Counted from the first letter of the stretch, positions 19,028-28,264 are shown. The stretch: DNA of 64,000 nucleotides from an uncultured Caldilineaceae bacterium (GCA_951812725.1 OX638330.1:1860001-1924000), one strand, 5' to 3'. The notes: generated by a model not told the origin, from the letters alone. Program-made: numbers and translations.

Positions 19028-19126
19028 CCTATCCTCCCGTTTCCGTAGCAACTGCTTGTCGTAATTGCGGTCCAATTGTAACGCCCCTTGGCGGGCATCT
19101 GAAATCGTGCGCACTGCCCGCGCTCA

Positions 19127-19135
19127 TGCTATAAT
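19127..19135 (+). promoter_or_regulatory. Extended -10 promoter for the small membrane protein
   Basis: TG-C-TATAAT (TG at 19127-19128, TATAAT at 19130-19135) is an extended -10 element. No good -35 is present, as expected for this class. The leader to the ATG at 19300 would be about 160 nt and includes an inverted repeat GGCTGC/GCAGCC near 19240-19262. Confidence 0.4.
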
Positions 19136-19299
19136 GGCCCCGATCGCATGTTTGTCCTCCTCCCAGAGTGGGCGGAGGCGATGCAGAGGCACTGATTCTC
19201 TGACTACATTGCGCACGGTCGCCGGACATGAAAATGGTGGCTGCTCCCTACTTAAGGCAGCCGCCCAGAAATGACAAAACAGTAGAAGGAGTATCTCAA

Positions 19300-19509
19300 A
19301 TGGCCGAAGAAACAGAACTGCAAACAGAGGCCGTCGAACCAGTAGAAGCGAAAGCGCCGGTTGAGACTGAATCAGAATCCGAGCAGAACGACCGCCCCAA
19401 TCCCCTTGCATTTGCCGGATTTCTTCTGGGTAGCTGGGTAGCGACTATGATCGTGTTCACTCTGTTCGCCGCAGTTGCCATGACCCTGGTTGGCATGGTA
19501 GCGGGATAG
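19300..19509 (+). CDS. Small acidic single-pass membrane protein
   Basis: 69 residues starting at ATG 19300, with AAGGAG nine bases upstream. Residues 1-33 are strongly acidic (mostly Glu, Thr, Val, Ala). Residues about 38-68 form one long hydrophobic helix rich in Ala, Val, Phe and Gly. No family is recognised. Size and topology resemble small membrane-stress or assembly proteins, but no function can be read. A hairpin follows at 19520-19539. Its good ribosome-binding site and its own promoter make it a likely real gene. Confidence 0.65.
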   Translation: MAEETELQTEAVEPVEAKAPVETESESEQNDRPNPLAFAGFLLGSWVATMIVFTLFAAVAMTLVGMVAG

Positions 19510-19519
19510 CTCCGCTAAG

Positions 19520-19539
19520 GCCCTCCTTCGTCTGAGGGC
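19520..19539 (+). terminator. Hairpin after the small membrane protein
   Basis: GCCCTC/GAGGGC with an eight-base loop, starting 11 bases past the stop codon. It is followed at 19579-19599 by a second hairpin (CTGGGGC/GCCCCAG, seven-base loop). Neither has a T-run, so termination is uncertain. Confidence 0.4.
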
Positions 19540-19683
19540 GCGATCTGGCATTCCCTCCATTTGGCTAATCTAAACAGGCTGGGGCCTACCCTGCCCCAGT
19601 CTACCTCTGGCGAAAGTGGCAGAGCGAATCCCGCGCATCAGCTTCATAAGCCTGAAAACTTGCCGCCAGCTTGACCCGAAACA

Positions 19684-19925
19684 CTCCCGTAGGGGCAGGC
19701 CTTGTGCCTGCCCTTCTCGCCTCTCAACTACTATCGCGGCCAGCCTCACCCTAAACGCTCCCGTAGGGGCAGGCCTTGTGCCTGCCCTTCCCGCCCTTCA
19801 ACTACTATCGCCACCAACACTCCCCCAGAACGCTCCCGTAGGGGCAGGCCTTGTGCCTGCCCTAACCCCCCTCAACCACTATCGCCGCCAGCTTCACCCT
19901 AACGGTCCGGTAGCCCCTGCCCCAT
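19684..19925. repeat. Tandem array of 74-75 bp hairpin units
   Basis: Three units start CTCCCGTAGG at 19684, 19758 and 19833 (periods 74 and 75 bp). A decayed fourth starts near 19906. Each holds a perfect hairpin, GGGCAGGC-CTTGT-GCCTGCCC, followed by a spacer with a CAACTACTATCGC-like core. It lies in the 1-kb non-coding gap before the sugar-uptake operon. A reading frame runs through it only because the array lacks stops. Confidence 0.9.
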
Positions 19926-20526
19926 GTCTCTCCAAGAGCCTGCAAACAATTCCCACCGCTGCCGGCACATTCTCCCCGGCCGACTGTTCCCACCCCATAT
20001 TTGGGTTGCACACACCAAGAAAAAGCGGTTTGCATTTATGAGAATACTCCTGTTATAATCTGCCCGTCTGGACTTGATATAGGCTTTTTCTTCCGCCCAG
20101 AACACTTAGAAATGCACCTATTAAGAGAGTCGGTTGCGGCACAAGTGGTGGTGAATTTGACACCTGCGACTAGCTATCATGCCAGACGCTAACAAAGTAT
20201 CGGACAACTGCACTTAAGACCAGGTTTCACTTCCAATCCTGGAAGTTGGAGGATCGGACCGAAGAATTCTAAAATGCGAACGTTCTAAAGAACATTGACT
20301 CAACCCTGAAGTCTGAGTCTGACAGCGTTTCGCAGCACATTCGGCACTACCACATCTGCCGAAGCATAACATTTGGGTCAACAGCCTCTCCTGAATGCAT
20401 GCGTCACCATAAGTACTGCTTTGCAGCGCCTTCGCAATACCTGGGAATCAACGAATAACCTCGTCTTGGTAAACGGGGGCGCCCACCTTAAAGTTCGCGC
20501 AGTGAACAGGGAGCAGTCAGCCACCT
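19926..20526. other. Non-coding stretch upstream of the sugar-uptake island
   Basis: 600 bp with no supportable gene. It contains a possible promoter (TTGCAT 20030-20035, 18-bp spacer, TATAAT 20054-20059). It also has a palindrome pair GAACGTTC (20277-20284) overlapping GTTCT-AA-AGAAC (20282-20293), which could be an operator. Both assignments are weak. Confidence 0.35.
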
Positions 20527-22518
20527 ATGACGAAAAAGATTTATGCCTATGGGATGGACGGTTTCGTCACCCCCATGATGAAGTACTTTGCCGCCGAAGG
20601 TTGTCTGCCGAACTTTAGTCGCCTCCTCAACGAAGGAACCGTCAACGAAACCTATCCCTCCTTCCCCGTCTGGACGCCTACCAACTGGGCCACCCTATCC
20701 ACCGGCGCCCACACCGGCACGCACAGCGTCCCAACCTGGCAGACCGTAATCGAGCGCAAGTCCGACGCCAACGAGAAAGACGTGTCCGTCAGCAGCTTTG
20801 ACGGCCGCGCTAACAACGCCGAACGCATTTGGAACGCACTGGAGCGCGCCGGTCTCAAAGGTGTCGCCGTTCACTACCCCGGGGCCCATCCCTCGGGCGT
20901 GGAAATCGGCTACGTTGTCGACGGTTTCGGGTCTCCCGGGCACAACAACACTGAATTTGAAGTAGCAGCCGCCCAGGCGTACACGACCGATGCCTCCAAG
21001 GCGAGCGATGTTGCTATGGCTCACGACGGCTCCGCGATTTCCGGTCCCCGCAGCGTCGAGCCCATCCCCTCCTTGGCCGCCGCCGACAACTGGACCAACC
21101 TTCCATCCAGTGCCTCGCCGCCGCTTGCAACCGGCTTCACAGTCACCGCCCGCCTCGGTGGCGATGCAAACGAATTCCATCTGCTTGCCCTTGACAGCAG
21201 CGGCGCCGGCTACGACCGCGTCCTGATCTGCCGCACCCGCGACGGCAACGACGTCGTCGCCGCCTCCAACCTGGGCGAATGGAGCAGCTGGGCCATCGAA
21301 CAGTTTGGCATCGATGGCAATGATCAACAGGCCTCAGTCCGCTTCAAGCTGATGGAGCTGGCCCCGGATGGCACAGGCCTCAAGCTCTACCGTACCCAGA
21401 TTACCTATACCAACGGCTTTACCTACGGGGACGCCGCACTCGAAGCCGAGCTGATCGAGCGCTTCGGTCCCTACCAGGAACATGCCTCCATGACCCCCTA
21501 CACGTCAGGCATGATCGACTTCGATACCGCCCTCGAAGAGTGCGAATACCAGGGCCTCTGGTTCGCCAACGTCGCCAACTACATGCTCCACGAAAAAGAC
21601 TGCGCCTACTTCACCTGCCACTGGCACCTGTATGACTATCTCAATCATATCCACCTGGCCGACGTCGATTCGGCCTGTCCTGGTTTCAATCCGGAAACCA
21701 AAGAAAAATATCTGGACTACTTCCGCCGCACCTACCTGGTCGGCGACCGCGTCCTTGGTCTCATGTACGAGGCGGCCGACAAGGCCAACCGCAACGGCGG
21801 CGAAGTCTATGTCGGCATTATCTCCGATCACGGCGCCGTTCCGGACGTCCGCATCGCCAACCTTCGCCAGTTCCTGTGCGACAAGGGCTTCCTCGTCCTG
21901 AAGAATGGCGGCGAGGACGCGATCGCCCAGGACCTTGACCCCCCACCCGAAAATATCGACTGGGACCGGACCAAAGCCTTCCTCGCACGGCGCGGTTTCG
22001 ACATAACGATCAACGCCGAACCAGGCCCGGAATTCGACAAAATTGAGCGCGAGCTTCTTACCGCCCTCCGCACCTGGATCGACGAAGAAACCGGCAACAC
22101 AGTAGTCGCTATCGCCCTTCCCAGACGCGACGCCTACCTGCTCGGCCAGTGGGGAGACGAATGCGGCGACGTCATCTTCGCCTGGGATCACAACTATGTA
22201 AGCGGTTACTACGTGCAGTGGCTCGGAATCGAAGGCGGAGGAAATGTCGGCGCACCACTCGTCTACGGCGCCCACCATGGCGGTTTCATCCCAACCGAAA
22301 ACGGTTTCTCCTCCACCTTCGGCTCCTTCTTCCTCGACGGGCCCGGGCTGAAGAAGGGCTACCAACGCCCCGTCGACCGCCTGGGCTACATCCACGCCGT
22401 CGATGTCGTCCCCACTTTCTGCCACATCCTGGGCGTAGACCCCCCCGCGCAAGCCCAGGGCACAGTGGCGCGCGATCTCTACCATGGACATGAAATGGTA
22501 AAAGAGAGGACGCCATGA
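20527..22518 (+). CDS. Alkaline-phosphatase-superfamily phosphodiesterase
   Basis: 663-residue hydrolase of the type I phosphodiesterase/nucleotide pyrophosphatase branch. Metal-ligand and nucleophile regions are visible: Asp in Y-G-M-D-G-F (residue 11), the nucleophile Thr in W-T-P-T-N-W-A-T-L-S-T-G, Asp and His around H-I-H-L-A-D, I-S-D-H-G-A-V-P-D and the late H-H-G-G-F-I-P-T-E. Residues about 170-300 form an inserted domain not needed for the core. No signal peptide is visible, so it is probably cytoplasmic. It overlaps the first ABC permease by ATGA and heads the transporter operon. It could release phosphate or sulfate from an imported sugar or lipid derivative; this is inferred from context. 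Confidence 0.85.
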   Translation: MTKKIYAYGMDGFVTPMMKYFAAEGCLPNFSRLLNEGTVNETYPSFPVWTPTNWATLSTGAHTGTHSVPTWQTVIERKSDANEKDVSVSSFDGRANNAERIWNALERAGLKGVAVHYPGAHPSGVEIGYVVDGFGSPGHNNTEFEVAAAQAYTTDASKASDVAMAHDGSAISGPRSVEPIPSLAAADNWTNLPSSASPPLATGFTVTARLGGDANEFHLLALDSSGAGYDRVLICRTRDGNDVVAASNLGEWSSWAIEQFGIDGNDQQASVRFKLMELAPDGTGLKLYRTQITYTNGFTYGDAALEAELIERFGPYQEHASMTPYTSGMIDFDTALEECEYQGLWFANVANYMLHEKDCAYFTCHWHLYDYLNHIHLADVDSACPGFNPETKEKYLDYFRRTYLVGDRVLGLMYEAADKANRNGGEVYVGIISDHGAVPDVRIANLRQFLCDKGFLVLKNGGEDAIAQDLDPPPENIDWDRTKAFLARRGFDITINAEPGPEFDKIERELLTALRTWIDEETGNTVVAIALPRRDAYLLGQWGDECGDVIFAWDHNYVSGYYVQWLGIEGGGNVGAPLVYGAHHGGFIPTENGFSSTFGSFFLDGPGLKKGYQRPVDRLGYIHAVDVVPTFCHILGVDPPAQAQGTVARDLYHGHEMVKERTP

Positions 22519-23465
22519 GTACCAAGGCGATTTCAAGCCCTCGCATTCCCCTTCCCCAGTGGACGAAAAGCCTCCGCGCCAAAGAGGCAATCGCCGGCTA
22601 CATATTCCTGTCGCCTTGGCTGCTTGGTATCATCCTATTCATTGTTGGCCCCATGATGACGTCGGGCTTCCTCAGCTTTACCCGCTACGACGTCGTCAAT
22701 CCGCCCAAATTCGTCGGTCTGGATAACTTCATCGAAATCTTCACCAAAGACCGGCTCTTCTGGCCCTCGATGATGCTGACCTTTCGCTATGCGCTTATCG
22801 TCGTGCCACTTTCCCTGGTCGGCGCCCTCTCGGCGGCAATGCTCCTCAACCAGGCACTGCGGGGCACGACATGGTTCCGTACCTTCTTCTTCCTGCCCCA
22901 CCTGACTCCCATCGTCGCCGCCGCCGTCCTTTGGGGCTGGATTTTTAACGCCGACGTGGGGCCGATCAACCACTGGATTCGTACCATCACCGGCAGCGAC
23001 AACGCCCCGGGTTGGTTCCGAGACCCGGATTGGGCGATGACCGGCCTGATCATAATGGCAATGTGGGGCGCCATCGGCGGCAACACCATGTTGATCTTCC
23101 TGGCCGGCCTCCAGGGTGTTCCCCAGGAACTGTACGATGCCGCCCTCGTGGACGGCGCCGGTCTTTGGGCCAAATTTCGCAACGTGACCCTCCCGATGCT
23201 TACGCCAACGATCTTCTTCAATATGGTTCTTGGAATCATTGGAGCACTAAGAGTATTTGCAGCCGCATACGTCGCCACTCAGGGCGGGCCTGCCTACTCT
23301 ACCTGGTTCTACGCGCTCCATATCTACACTCGTGCGTTCCAGTATTTCGAAATGGGTTATGCTTCGGCCTTGGCTTGGATCTTTTTCTTCGTCTTGTTCG
23401 TCTTCACCTTTGTTCAATTCAGACAGTCGCGGCGATGGGTCTACTATGCCGGGGAGGTGGACTGA
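22515..23465 (+). CDS. ABC sugar importer 1, permease (MalF/UgpA type)
   Basis: Inner-membrane permease of the carbohydrate-uptake-1 family, 316 residues with six transmembrane segments. The Pro-rich start leads into F-L-S-P-W-L-L-G-I-I. The EAA loop that contacts the ATPase reads Y-D-A-A-L-V-D-G-A-G-L-W and then L-P-M-L-T-P-T. It overlaps the phosphodiesterase by 4 bp (ATGA) and the second permease by 1 bp (TGATG), so the three are translationally coupled. No ATP-binding subunit gene is present anywhere in the window. Confidence 0.93.
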   Translation: MSTKAISSPRIPLPQWTKSLRAKEAIAGYIFLSPWLLGIILFIVGPMMTSGFLSFTRYDVVNPPKFVGLDNFIEIFTKDRLFWPSMMLTFRYALIVVPLSLVGALSAAMLLNQALRGTTWFRTFFFLPHLTPIVAAAVLWGWIFNADVGPINHWIRTITGSDNAPGWFRDPDWAMTGLIIMAMWGAIGGNTMLIFLAGLQGVPQELYDAALVDGAGLWAKFRNVTLPMLTPTIFFNMVLGIIGALRVFAAAYVATQGGPAYSTWFYALHIYTRAFQYFEMGYASALAWIFFFVLFVFTFVQFRQSRRWVYYAGEVD

Positions 23466-24391
23466 TGACAGGTGACGTAATTGCCCCCCAACGCAAACAG
23501 ACCGGGGGCGGATTAATACCGGCTGGCCTCTACCAGTCAGCCTCTTTTCAGCGCGCACTCGGCCGCGCGATTCTATATCTGGTTGCTATCTCCAGTTCGG
23601 CCTTGTTCATGTTCCCCTTTGTCTGGACCGTGCTTTCCTCCCTCAAAACCGGAGGCGAATTGTTCAGATTCCCGCCCACCTGGTTTCCGGAAGTTCCACA
23701 GTTCCAAAACTATCCAAAGGTCTTTGAAATCGTCACCTGGGCCACCTGGACTTGGAACTCTACCTTGGTGGCCGTTGTTTCAACCTTCGGCGCAGTCCTG
23801 ACCGCGGCCCTCGTCGGTTACTCTTTCGCCCGCTTTCGGTACCCGGCGCGCGACGTGCTCTTCATCATCACGCTCAGCACCATGATGCTGCCTGTAGAGG
23901 TTACTCTAATTCCTCTCTACCTCATGTTCGCCAAAATTGGATGGCTGGACTCCTACAAACCGCTTATCATTCCATCATTTTTCGGGGGCAGCGCTTTTCT
24001 CATTTTCCTGATGCGCCAGTTCTTTTTGAGCATTCCACTAGATCTCGACGAAGCCGCGCGTATTGACGGCGCCGGTTATGTGCGGATCTTCTGGCAGATT
24101 CTCATGCCTCTTTCCATCCCAGTGACGGCAACCGCGGCCGTTCTCACCTTTATGTCACAGTGGAACGAATTCCTCTACCCCTTCATTTACCTGAACACAA
24201 AAACGAAGTATACGCTGGCAATCGGTATTCGCTACTTCCAGGCCGTCGCCGGCTTCGCCGATGACACTGAGCCCAAATACCACTTGCTCATGGCAGCTAG
24301 TGTCATGATGACCGCACCCATCATCATCCTTTTTTTCCTTGCGCAACGGTACTTGGTCCAGGGAATTGTAATGTCCGGCATAAAAGGATAA
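23465..24391 (+). CDS. ABC sugar importer 1, permease (MalG/UgpE type)
   Basis: 308-residue partner permease with six membrane spans and a cytoplasmic N-terminal tail. The EAA loop is D-L-D-E-A-A-R-I-D-G-A-G followed by M-P-L-S-I-P, and the C-terminus is Q-G-I-V-M-S-G-I-K-G, typical of MalG-type subunits. The start is the ATG at 23465, overlapping the upstream stop. A longer open frame to 23012 overlaps the first permease and is not used. The binding-protein gene follows after about 60 bp with its own strong ribosome-binding site. Confidence 0.93.
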   Translation: MTGDVIAPQRKQTGGGLIPAGLYQSASFQRALGRAILYLVAISSSALFMFPFVWTVLSSLKTGGELFRFPPTWFPEVPQFQNYPKVFEIVTWATWTWNSTLVAVVSTFGAVLTAALVGYSFARFRYPARDVLFIITLSTMMLPVEVTLIPLYLMFAKIGWLDSYKPLIIPSFFGGSAFLIFLMRQFFLSIPLDLDEAARIDGAGYVRIFWQILMPLSIPVTATAAVLTFMSQWNEFLYPFIYLNTKTKYTLAIGIRYFQAVAGFADDTEPKYHLLMAASVMMTAPIIILFFLAQRYLVQGIVMSGIKG

Positions 24392-24452
24392 CGCAATTCG
24401 TTAGCCCTTGGCCGTTGCAGTACTTACTGGTATCCCTAAGGAGGAACCAACC

Positions 24453-25787
24453 ATGTTAGAGAAGTCTGTGAGTCGCCGCAATTTCCTCGTCGGTTCGTTG
24501 GCAGCCACCGGAGCTCTCGCACTTTCTGCCTGCGTGCCCGCCGCCGCCCCCGCAGCTGAAGACGGAGATTCGATGGAACCGTCGACAGAACCTGTTACTG
24601 TCCTCTTCCATACCCGCCTGGGTACCCACGCTGACTGGCACATAAGCCGCCAGGACCTGTTCCACGAACAGAATCCAAACATAACGCTTGAAATCGACGA
24701 GTTGCCGGGCAATGAGATGTACCCAAAGATCTACGCCCTGTCTGCCTCCGGCACCGTCGGCGACGTGGTCTGGACCTATCTCAACAATCCGCCTGAACAC
24801 AAAGCAAAAGGCGTACTTATCCCTCTTGACGACATCGTCGCCGCCAAGAACTTCGACCTGTCACAATTCTGGGATTCCTTGCTCGAAGCCGTTACCCTCG
24901 ACGGGGAACTGCACGCTATCCCCAACCACGGGCACTACGGCACTACCGCCTACTATCACAACAAGACCCTGATCGAAGAGTCAGGCGGCGAGCTCCCCAA
25001 CTCAGAGTGGACTACCGATGAATACGTCGCAATCGGGAAGGCGGTTACGGACCCTCCCGAGGTCTGGGGTATCCGCACGTGGGGTGTCGGCCAGGAGCAC
25101 ATCCCATCCTACCTGCGCATCTTCGGCGGTGACGCCATCAACGAAGAAGGCACAAAATCCTTGCTCGACCAGGAGGAATCCATTGCCGGCCTGCGCTGGC
25201 TGTATGACCTTCAACACACCCATGAGGTCGATCCATGCCAGTGCGGCGACGAGGTGGTCAACAACTTCGTTGCTGGTCTAATAGGCTCTTTCAACACAAC
25301 CACAGGCCTCATCGGTCGATTCTCCAACATGAAGAACGATGGCGATATCGAGTTCGATTGGGATGCCGTCGTGGGACCGGTCGGACCGACAGGACTGCGC
25401 GGATCACAGGTGTCGGCCGCTGCCTTCGGCATCACCGGCAACTCCCAGAATCCCGCCGAGGCCTTCCAGGTCCTGGACTTCTACTCCACCAAGGAGGACG
25501 GAATCGAGCATGTCTTCTTCGGCGCCGGCAGCCCGGGTGGCCGCAAGGACGTTTGGGAAAGCGATGAACTCAACTCCATCCACCCGATCTTCCGCCAGCA
25601 CCAGCAAATCTATCCTGAAGGCCCGCGCAAGTGGCACCGCCCGGCCAATGCTCGCACGTCGGAGTTCGTCGATACAATGAACAACAACCTTCAGGCCATT
25701 TGGACGCAGGCAGTGGAGTTCGAAGAGGGTGTCGATCAGGCCCATCTCCTCGTCCAGGAGGTTTTGGAAAAGGACCCACTGGCCTGA
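24453..25787 (+). CDS. ABC sugar importer 1, Tat-exported lipoprotein binding protein
   Basis: Family-1 extracellular solute-binding protein of 444 residues. The N-terminus has a twin-arginine motif S-R-R-N-F-L at 8-13, a hydrophobic stretch and lipobox L-S-A-C with Cys27, so it is folded before export and anchored by lipid. After the Cys comes an Ala/Pro/Glu linker. The ATG at 24453 is preceded by AAGGAGGA. The frame upstream to 24408 is rejected. The ligand is unknown but probably an oligosaccharide or sugar derivative. A strong hairpin follows the stop and separates it from the second binding-protein gene. Confidence 0.93.
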   Translation: MLEKSVSRRNFLVGSLAATGALALSACVPAAAPAAEDGDSMEPSTEPVTVLFHTRLGTHADWHISRQDLFHEQNPNITLEIDELPGNEMYPKIYALSASGTVGDVVWTYLNNPPEHKAKGVLIPLDDIVAAKNFDLSQFWDSLLEAVTLDGELHAIPNHGHYGTTAYYHNKTLIEESGGELPNSEWTTDEYVAIGKAVTDPPEVWGIRTWGVGQEHIPSYLRIFGGDAINEEGTKSLLDQEESIAGLRWLYDLQHTHEVDPCQCGDEVVNNFVAGLIGSFNTTTGLIGRFSNMKNDGDIEFDWDAVVGPVGPTGLRGSQVSAAAFGITGNSQNPAEAFQVLDFYSTKEDGIEHVFFGAGSPGGRKDVWESDELNSIHPIFRQHQQIYPEGPRKWHRPANARTSEFVDTMNNNLQAIWTQAVEFEEGVDQAHLLVQEVLEKDPLA

Positions 25788-25809
25788 TTTAGTCCCTACC
25801 GTGATACGT

Positions 25810-25847
25810 GCTGCAGTTCAGAATCCTGCGGGAGTCTGAACTGCAGC
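25810..25847 (+). terminator. Strong hairpin between the two binding-protein genes
   Basis: Perfect 13-bp stem GCTGCAGTTCAGA/TCTGAACTGCAGC with a 12-base loop, followed by only TTT. It fits an mRNA-stabilising or partial terminator hairpin after a highly expressed binding-protein gene. Confidence 0.65.
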
Positions 25848-25894
25848 TTTCTCCGAGAATTTCCTTTTCTATCCACTCTTCAGGAGGTAAATGA

Positions 25895-27238
25895 ATGAAG
25901 AACCACGTATCCAGACGATCATTCTTGCAGGGAGCAATGGCTGTCTCTGCCGGCGCACTTGCTGCATGTGTCGCCCCCGCCGCCCCCGAATCAGACATGG
26001 CCGACGAAGGCGCCGCCATGGAACCCGTCCACCTGCGCTGGGACACCTTCCGCGGCATCGGCAGCGGTTGGAACGAAGAACGCATCGAAACCTTTACCGA
26101 GATGCACTCAGACGTCACCATCGAACTGCGTCCCCTGGCCGGCTCCGGCCAGCAGGACAATTACGCCAAAATGTACGCCGCGCAGGCTGCAGGCGACCTT
26201 GGCGAAGTCGTCGCCTTCGACCCGTCCCACTACCACTTCTGGCGCGCGATCAACAAAGACATCATCATGCCGATCGACGAACTCGTCGCTGCCGATGACA
26301 CCGATCTCAGCGAATGGTTCGAGCACTTCCTGGGCCTCCAGTACTATCAGGGCCAGTTGTTCGGCTTCCCCAGCTGGGGCTGGGCCGGTTTCGATACCCT
26401 GGTCCTCAACGCACTCCATCTCGAAGAAGCAGGCATGGACGTCCCAGACCCAACCGCTCGCGACGTCTCCATCGATACAATCAACGAATGGGCGCACTCC
26501 TTCTATGTGGAAGGCGAACGGTTCGGGCTGAACTTCTCCCACGGTGAAGCAGCAGTCGTGGTGTTGTGCCGGCTGTTTGGCAGCTCACTGATCAACGAAG
26601 ATGGAACCCAGTGCCTCCTTCTCGACGACCCCAATGCCACCGAAGCCATGCGCTGGATGTATGACCTCGGCGTCGTCGACAAGGTCCTTCCTGCACCTGG
26701 AGACATCGACAATGCCGGCGGCGCACTTGTCGCTGGCTTGCTGACGATGAACTGGTGCGGCTCACTCTGTGTTCGCAACTTCAATAACCAGATTGAAGAC
26801 GAAACTGTCGCCAAGGCTTCGCAGATTCTCTTCCCGGCTCGCGAGGATGGCCGCTACCCGTCGCAACTGCGCGGCGGCACCTGGAATCTCCGCACTAACC
26901 AGGACCACGCCGATGTAGCCTTCCAGTTCCTCCGCCACATCGCAGGACACGATGGCAGCCTCAGCTTCAATCTCGTCGCCCGCAACTTCGCCATGGTGCG
27001 CCCGGATGTAGTCCAGTCGCTTATCGACGAGGACCCGATCCACGAATGGTTCATTTCCAGTCTGGAAAACGGTATCCCCGCCCACGCGCCCGCCAACTCC
27101 CGCGGCCGCGAGTATACTTCCGCCGTGTCGCAGTGGACCGACCTGCTGCTCGACCCGAATCAGCCAGTTGAATTCGAGCAAGGTCTGCAGGACCTGAACG
27201 ACAACATCCAGGCCGTCCTGGATCTGGAACCGGCCTGA
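25895..27238 (+). CDS. ABC sugar importer 2, Tat-exported lipoprotein binding protein
   Basis: 447-residue family-1 solute-binding protein. Twin-arginine motif S-R-R-S-F-L at 6-11 and lipobox L-A-A-C with Cys25 mark it as a Tat-exported lipoprotein. A GGAGGT ribosome-binding site precedes the ATG. It is clearly a different protein from the first binding protein beyond the leader, so the two importers probably have different ligands. A second strong hairpin follows its stop, before the permeases. Gene order here is binding protein then two permeases, the reverse of importer 1. Confidence 0.93.
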   Translation: MKNHVSRRSFLQGAMAVSAGALAACVAPAAPESDMADEGAAMEPVHLRWDTFRGIGSGWNEERIETFTEMHSDVTIELRPLAGSGQQDNYAKMYAAQAAGDLGEVVAFDPSHYHFWRAINKDIIMPIDELVAADDTDLSEWFEHFLGLQYYQGQLFGFPSWGWAGFDTLVLNALHLEEAGMDVPDPTARDVSIDTINEWAHSFYVEGERFGLNFSHGEAAVVVLCRLFGSSLINEDGTQCLLLDDPNATEAMRWMYDLGVVDKVLPAPGDIDNAGGALVAGLLTMNWCGSLCVRNFNNQIEDETVAKASQILFPAREDGRYPSQLRGGTWNLRTNQDHADVAFQFLRHIAGHDGSLSFNLVARNFAMVRPDVVQSLIDEDPIHEWFISSLENGIPAHAPANSRGREYTSAVSQWTDLLLDPNQPVEFEQGLQDLNDNIQAVLDLEPA

Positions 27239-27259
27239 TCTTCTTCAGGCATATGCAGG

Positions 27260-27292
27260 GCGGCGGGCAGAAAAGCGTATTCTGCCCGCCGC
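27260..27292 (+). terminator. Strong hairpin after binding protein 2
   Basis: Perfect 13-bp stem GCGGCGGGCAGAA/TTCTGCCCGCCGC with a seven-base loop and no T-run. It lies between the binding-protein stop and the permease genes, the usual place for a hairpin that leaves the binding protein over-represented relative to the permeases. Confidence 0.65.
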
Positions 27293-27313
27293 TCCCAACT
27301 TTCGGAGTAACCT

Positions 27314-28258
27314 ATGGCGACGCTGGCCAACCGCCTGAGACTGTCAAGCTTCTCAGAGATGCTCAACACATCGCGGCATAGGCGAGAAAACTTCTACGGA
27401 TATCTATTCCTCACGCCTTGGCTGATTGGTTTCTTGGGCCTTTTCCTCGGCCCCGGGCTCTTCTCTCTCTACTTGAGCTTCACCAAGTACGATGTCCTCA
27501 GCGCTCCTGAATGGATCGGTCTCAAAAACTACATCAAGATGTTTTCCGGTGACCCCCTCTTCTACACGTCGCTGGGCCGCACCTTCTACTATGCCGGCGT
27601 GGGCGTGCCCCTCGGCGTGATTGGATCCATGTTTCTGGCAATCCTCCTCAACGCCAAACTGCGCGGCCTCGCCGCCTACCGCACGCTCTTCTTCATGCCC
27701 TCATTGGTGCCTATCGTTGCCTCAGTTGTCCTCTGGAAATGGCTGCTACACGCCGATTTCGGTATCATCAACCAGTGGCTGATCGACCTCGGCTGGTCAG
27801 ACCCACCAGGCTGGTTCGGAGACCGCCGCTGGGCCATTCCCTCTCTGATTGCCATGGGCCTCTGGCAGGGACTGGGCGGCACACGTATGATCATCTTCCT
27901 CGCCGGCCTGCAGGGAATCCCCGAATCCCTCTATGAGGCCGCCTCCATCGACGGCGCCAACAACTTACACAAACTGCGCCATGTGACGCTTCCCCTTTTG
28001 ACCCCGACCATCTTCTTCAACATGGTGCTCGGAGTCATCGGCGGACTGCAGGTCTTCACCGCCGCTTTCGTTGCAACAGAGGGCGGCCCTGGCTTCGCAA
28101 CGACCTTCTTCAGCCTGCACCTTTACCGTCACGCCTTCGACTACTGGAATATGGGCTACGCTGCCACTTTGGCTTGGTTTTTCGCCTTCGTCATCGTGTC
28201 AGTCACTATTTGGCAGCTGCGGCTCTCACGCCGCTGGGTTTTCTACTACGGGAGCTAG
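27314..28258 (+). CDS. ABC sugar importer 2, permease (MalF/UgpA type)
   Basis: 314-residue six-span permease of the carbohydrate-uptake-1 family. It is parallel in layout to the importer 1 permease: F-L-T-P-W-L-I-G-F at the first span and an EAA loop Y-E-A-A-S-I-D-G-A-N, then L-P-L-L-T-P-T. A GGAG ribosome-binding site lies seven bases before the ATG. The next permease begins seven bases after its stop. No ATPase gene is present, so both importers probably share an MsmK/MsmX-like ATPase encoded elsewhere. Confidence 0.93.
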   Translation: MATLANRLRLSSFSEMLNTSRHRRENFYGYLFLTPWLIGFLGLFLGPGLFSLYLSFTKYDVLSAPEWIGLKNYIKMFSGDPLFYTSLGRTFYYAGVGVPLGVIGSMFLAILLNAKLRGLAAYRTLFFMPSLVPIVASVVLWKWLLHADFGIINQWLIDLGWSDPPGWFGDRRWAIPSLIAMGLWQGLGGTRMIIFLAGLQGIPESLYEAASIDGANNLHKLRHVTLPLLTPTIFFNMVLGVIGGLQVFTAAFVATEGGPGFATTFFSLHLYRHAFDYWNMGYAATLAWFFAFVIVSVTIWQLRLSRRWVFYYGS

Positions 28259-28264
28259 AAGAAG

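Noticed and set aside
19616..20041. Frame running through the tandem hairpin array
   Set aside because: Created by the repeat period and lack of stops; no ribosome-binding site and no protein-like composition.
20277..20293. Palindrome pair GAACGTTC and GTTCTAAAGAAC as a LexA or sugar-repressor operator
   Set aside because: Spacing does not match the LexA box CGAAC-N4-GTTCG, and it lies over 200 bp from the operon start.
21505..22590. 361-residue minus-strand frame opposite the phosphodiesterase
   Set aside because: The plus-strand gene has conserved catalytic motifs; the antisense frame shows none.
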